Below are positions 5,890 to 7,189 of a stretch of 7,189 nucleotides of DNA, in pieces; the first letter of the stretch is position 1, and each line of letters opens with the position of its first letter. This DNA is from Wenzhouxiangella sp. (GTDB taxonomy: Bacteria > Pseudomonadota > Gammaproteobacteria > Xanthomonadales > Wenzhouxiangellaceae): positions 1 through 7,189 of the forward strand of contig SLJA01000301.1 of the NCBI GenBank assembly GCA_007135355.1. Direction: 5' to 3'. The translations under genes and the position numbers were made by a program. The notes under the pieces are model-generated. The model was given only the letters and a program-made list of their open reading frames with translations, was not told the origin of the DNA and ran no database searches.

Positions 5890-7189
5890 TCTTGCAGGGC
5901 CAGCAGCTTGTCCAATGCGCCGTCAATCGCATGAATACCGGTTTTCAGGCGTTCATCGGAACTGGTGGTCCAGGTATTGCTGCCCGGCTTGAACGCCGAG
6001 TCGGTTGCCAACTGCAAACGGAACGTCGGCGCGGTCACGCCCAGGCCCATATTGCCGGTGTTGGTAACGGTCAGTCGAGTCGAGCCTGCCAGGCGGGTAA
6101 TCAAGGTGCCGTTGGCCGCCAGCGCGATGTGGTTCTGCGAGGTGCTTGGGTCAACGCCCGGTCGGAAGAAATTGATCTGCGGCGCACTCCCTTCAAGCAC
6201 CAAGTTACCGTCCCCGGCGACATGCAGGGCGGCCGCCGGCTGATTGGTGTTGATGCCCATGCCGTTGCTGGCGCGCACCAGAAACTGCCCCGGGCCGGTC
6301 GAGACGAAGTCTTCGTCGGTATTGTCTGCCCAGATGCAGGTGCCCGCGTCCCCGTCGCCGCCCGGGTAGCCAAGATCAGTACAACCGCCGAACTCGGGCT
6401 CTGATCCCGGGCGAACCACGGCGCGATGGCCGCCGGCCCAGGAACGCAGCGCGCCGGCGCAGTTGTATCGTCCCCCGCCGACGAAGGCTTCGGAACCCAG
6501 CGCGCGGTTATAGCGCCCACCGCCGGCGAAGCTGCGGGGACCTTCGGCCCGATTATCGCGTCCACCGCCAGCGAAGCTGCTGGTCCCCGATGCTTCGTTG
6601 TCAACCCCGCCAGCGACGAAACTCTGGTGACCCTCTGCCCGCGGACGGATACCACCACCGGTGAAGCTCTGATTGCCGGTCGAGACGGCACCCAGCCCGC
6701 CCGCGATGAAGTTCTGCGAATCGCCAATTTCAACATTCTGGAAGCCAAACGCCGCCGAGCCAATCACCTGCAGCGGGGCCACCGGCGTCGCGGTGCCGAT
6801 GCCGACCCGGCCCTGTGAGTAGTGGATATTGCCGGCGTTTATTGACCATCGACTGGTTAACGGTGCGTTGAGAGCGTTGACCGCCAGCGGTGCGGCGGTG
6901 ATGCGCTGGCGCGGTTGCAGCACCTGACCATCGACCTCGATCTCCAGCCATTTGGCTTCCGGGGCATAGATCGCGCCGAAATTCAGATCGACCTCGAACA
7001 GACCATCAATGACTTCTACGTTCAGGGCAATATCATCGCCGCTCTGGCTGCCACCGACCGCTTCGTTAAGCAGGCGAAAGGTCATCGGCACGCTGCCGCT
7101 GAACGTTCCAGCGCCTTGCTGCAGGCGGCCCTGGTAGCTGATCTGCTCGGTCACCGGGTTGATGAATCCGGCATGAACTGGCGGACATA
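5823..7189 (-). CDS. Beta-roll surface/fibre-like protein with N-terminal half of peptidase S74 chaperone (start outside window, frameshifted)
   Basis: The frame is open to the right edge (reading C-P-P-V-H-A-G-F-I-N-P-V before V-T-E-Q), so GTG 7154 is probably internal and a signal peptide may lie outside. Counting from that GTG: residues 2-100 form a beta-rich domain (Y-Q-G-R-L, F-R-L-L, A-P-L-A-V-N-A) typical at the start of secreted S74 proteins; 115-133 read G-R-V-G-I-G-T-A-T-P-V-A-P-L-Q-V, and a second G-I-N-T-N-Q-P-A-A-A-L-H-V segment lies at 300-312. Residues 147-251 hold seven 15-residue S-F-A-G-G-G-x-x-N-x-A repeats like a YadA-type beta-roll head. C232, C258 and C273 flank a G-Y-P-G-G-D-G-D segment. 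Residues 398-405 read S-S-D-E-R-L-K-T, the S74 start where self-cleavage occurs next to the catalytic Ser-Asp. The frame then runs out of register after Q-E-G (423) and stops at 5823. The likely native product is a trimeric fibre whose chaperone is cleaved off. No phage genes are nearby, so a cellular surface protein is favoured. Confidence 0.82.
   Translation of the reverse strand, partial: CPPVHAGFINPVTEQISYQGRLQQGAGTFSGSVPMTFRLLNEAVGGSQSGDDIALNVEVIDGLFEVDLNFGAIYAPEAKWLEIEVDGQVLQPRQRITAAPLAVNALNAPLTSRWSINAGNIHYSQGRVGIGTATPVAPLQVIGSAAFGFQNVEIGDSQNFIAGGLGAVSTGNQSFTGGGIRPRAEGHQSFVAGGVDNEASGTSSFAGGGRDNRAEGPRSFAGGGRYNRALGSEAFVGGGRYNCAGALRSWAGGHRAVVRPGSEPEFGGCTDLGYPGGDGDAGTCIWADNTDEDFVSTGPGQFLVRASNGMGINTNQPAAALHVAGDGNLVLEGSAPQINFFRPGVDPSTSQNHIALAANGTLITRLAGSTRLTVTNTGNMGLGVTAPTFRLQLATDSAFKPGSNTWTTSSDERLKTGIHAIDGALDKLLALQEGSASAGAILSCKAVSRASRWA
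6402..6716 (-). repeat. Seven 45-base coding repeats (beta-roll head)
   Basis: The minus-strand protein has seven consecutive 15-residue units (residues 147-251 counted from GTG 7154). The core three middle units read S-F-A/V-G-G-G-R-x-N-x-A; the first (Q-N-F-I-A-G-G-L-G-A-V) and the last (R-S-W-A-G-G-H-R-A-V-V) are divergent caps. The pattern matches left-handed beta-roll head repeats of trimeric adhesins. At DNA level the units share GC-rich GGCGG-type cores, which makes the region prone to repeat-number change. Confidence 0.75.

Noticed and set aside
7152..7154. GTG at 7154 as the start of the S74 fibre gene
   Set aside because: The frame stays open to the window edge, and upstream residues run smoothly into the domain, so the true start with a signal peptide is probably outside.
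5563..7189. Prophage tail-fibre gene
   Set aside because: The S74 domain suggests it, but there are no other phage genes, and the head repeats and N-terminal domain resemble those of cellular secreted proteins.

Overview
The window looks like chromosomal DNA from a GC-rich gammaproteobacterium, most likely of the Xanthomonadales/Lysobacterales/Wenzhouxiangella type. This rests on base composition, codon use, a TPR-bearing Ser/Thr kinase paired with an ECF sigma factor, S74-chaperone surface proteins, and secreted proteins ending in a short F-x-D-R-F-E tail. The taxonomic call is an inference; no rRNA or phylogenetic marker is present.

Layout. (1) Positions 1-297 (+) hold the C-terminal end of a secreted protein carrying a Cys-containing InlB B-repeat-like domain. 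(2) Fifteen bases later, 313-2040 (+) encodes an exported protein made of seven T5SS/PEP-CTERM-associated beta-helix repeats, with neither an autotransporter barrel nor a PEP-CTERM anchor. Both proteins end in nearly the same tail, [IV]-F-x-D-R-F-E. (3) Positions 2041-2149 are a structured intergenic spacer with a probable promoter at its right end. (4) Positions 2150-4984 (+) encode a 944-residue membrane-anchored Hanks-type Ser/Thr kinase with a C-terminal TPR array. (5) After a 51-base gap comes an ECF-family sigma factor (best start 5036, end 5587). (6) On the minus strand, running in from the right edge and ending at 5563, is a surface/fibre-like protein with a beta-roll head and a C-terminal peptidase S74 intramolecular chaperone. 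Its frame is broken by an apparent one-base deletion in a C4 run at 5886-5889. Its 3' end overlaps the sigma gene tail-to-tail by 25 bases.

How it may work together. The kinase and sigma factor form a recognisable module. The kinase domain has every catalytic residue, and the sigma factor lacks the acidic DAED-type residues of region 2.2, having T-P-T-V there instead. This fits the known ECF43-type mechanism, in which a Hanks kinase phosphorylates a threonine in region 2.2 to let the sigma factor bind core polymerase. The extracytoplasmic TPR array would be the sensor. Whether the flanking surface proteins are targets of the sigma factor is speculation. No RNA genes, CRISPR arrays, insertion sequences or attachment sites were found.
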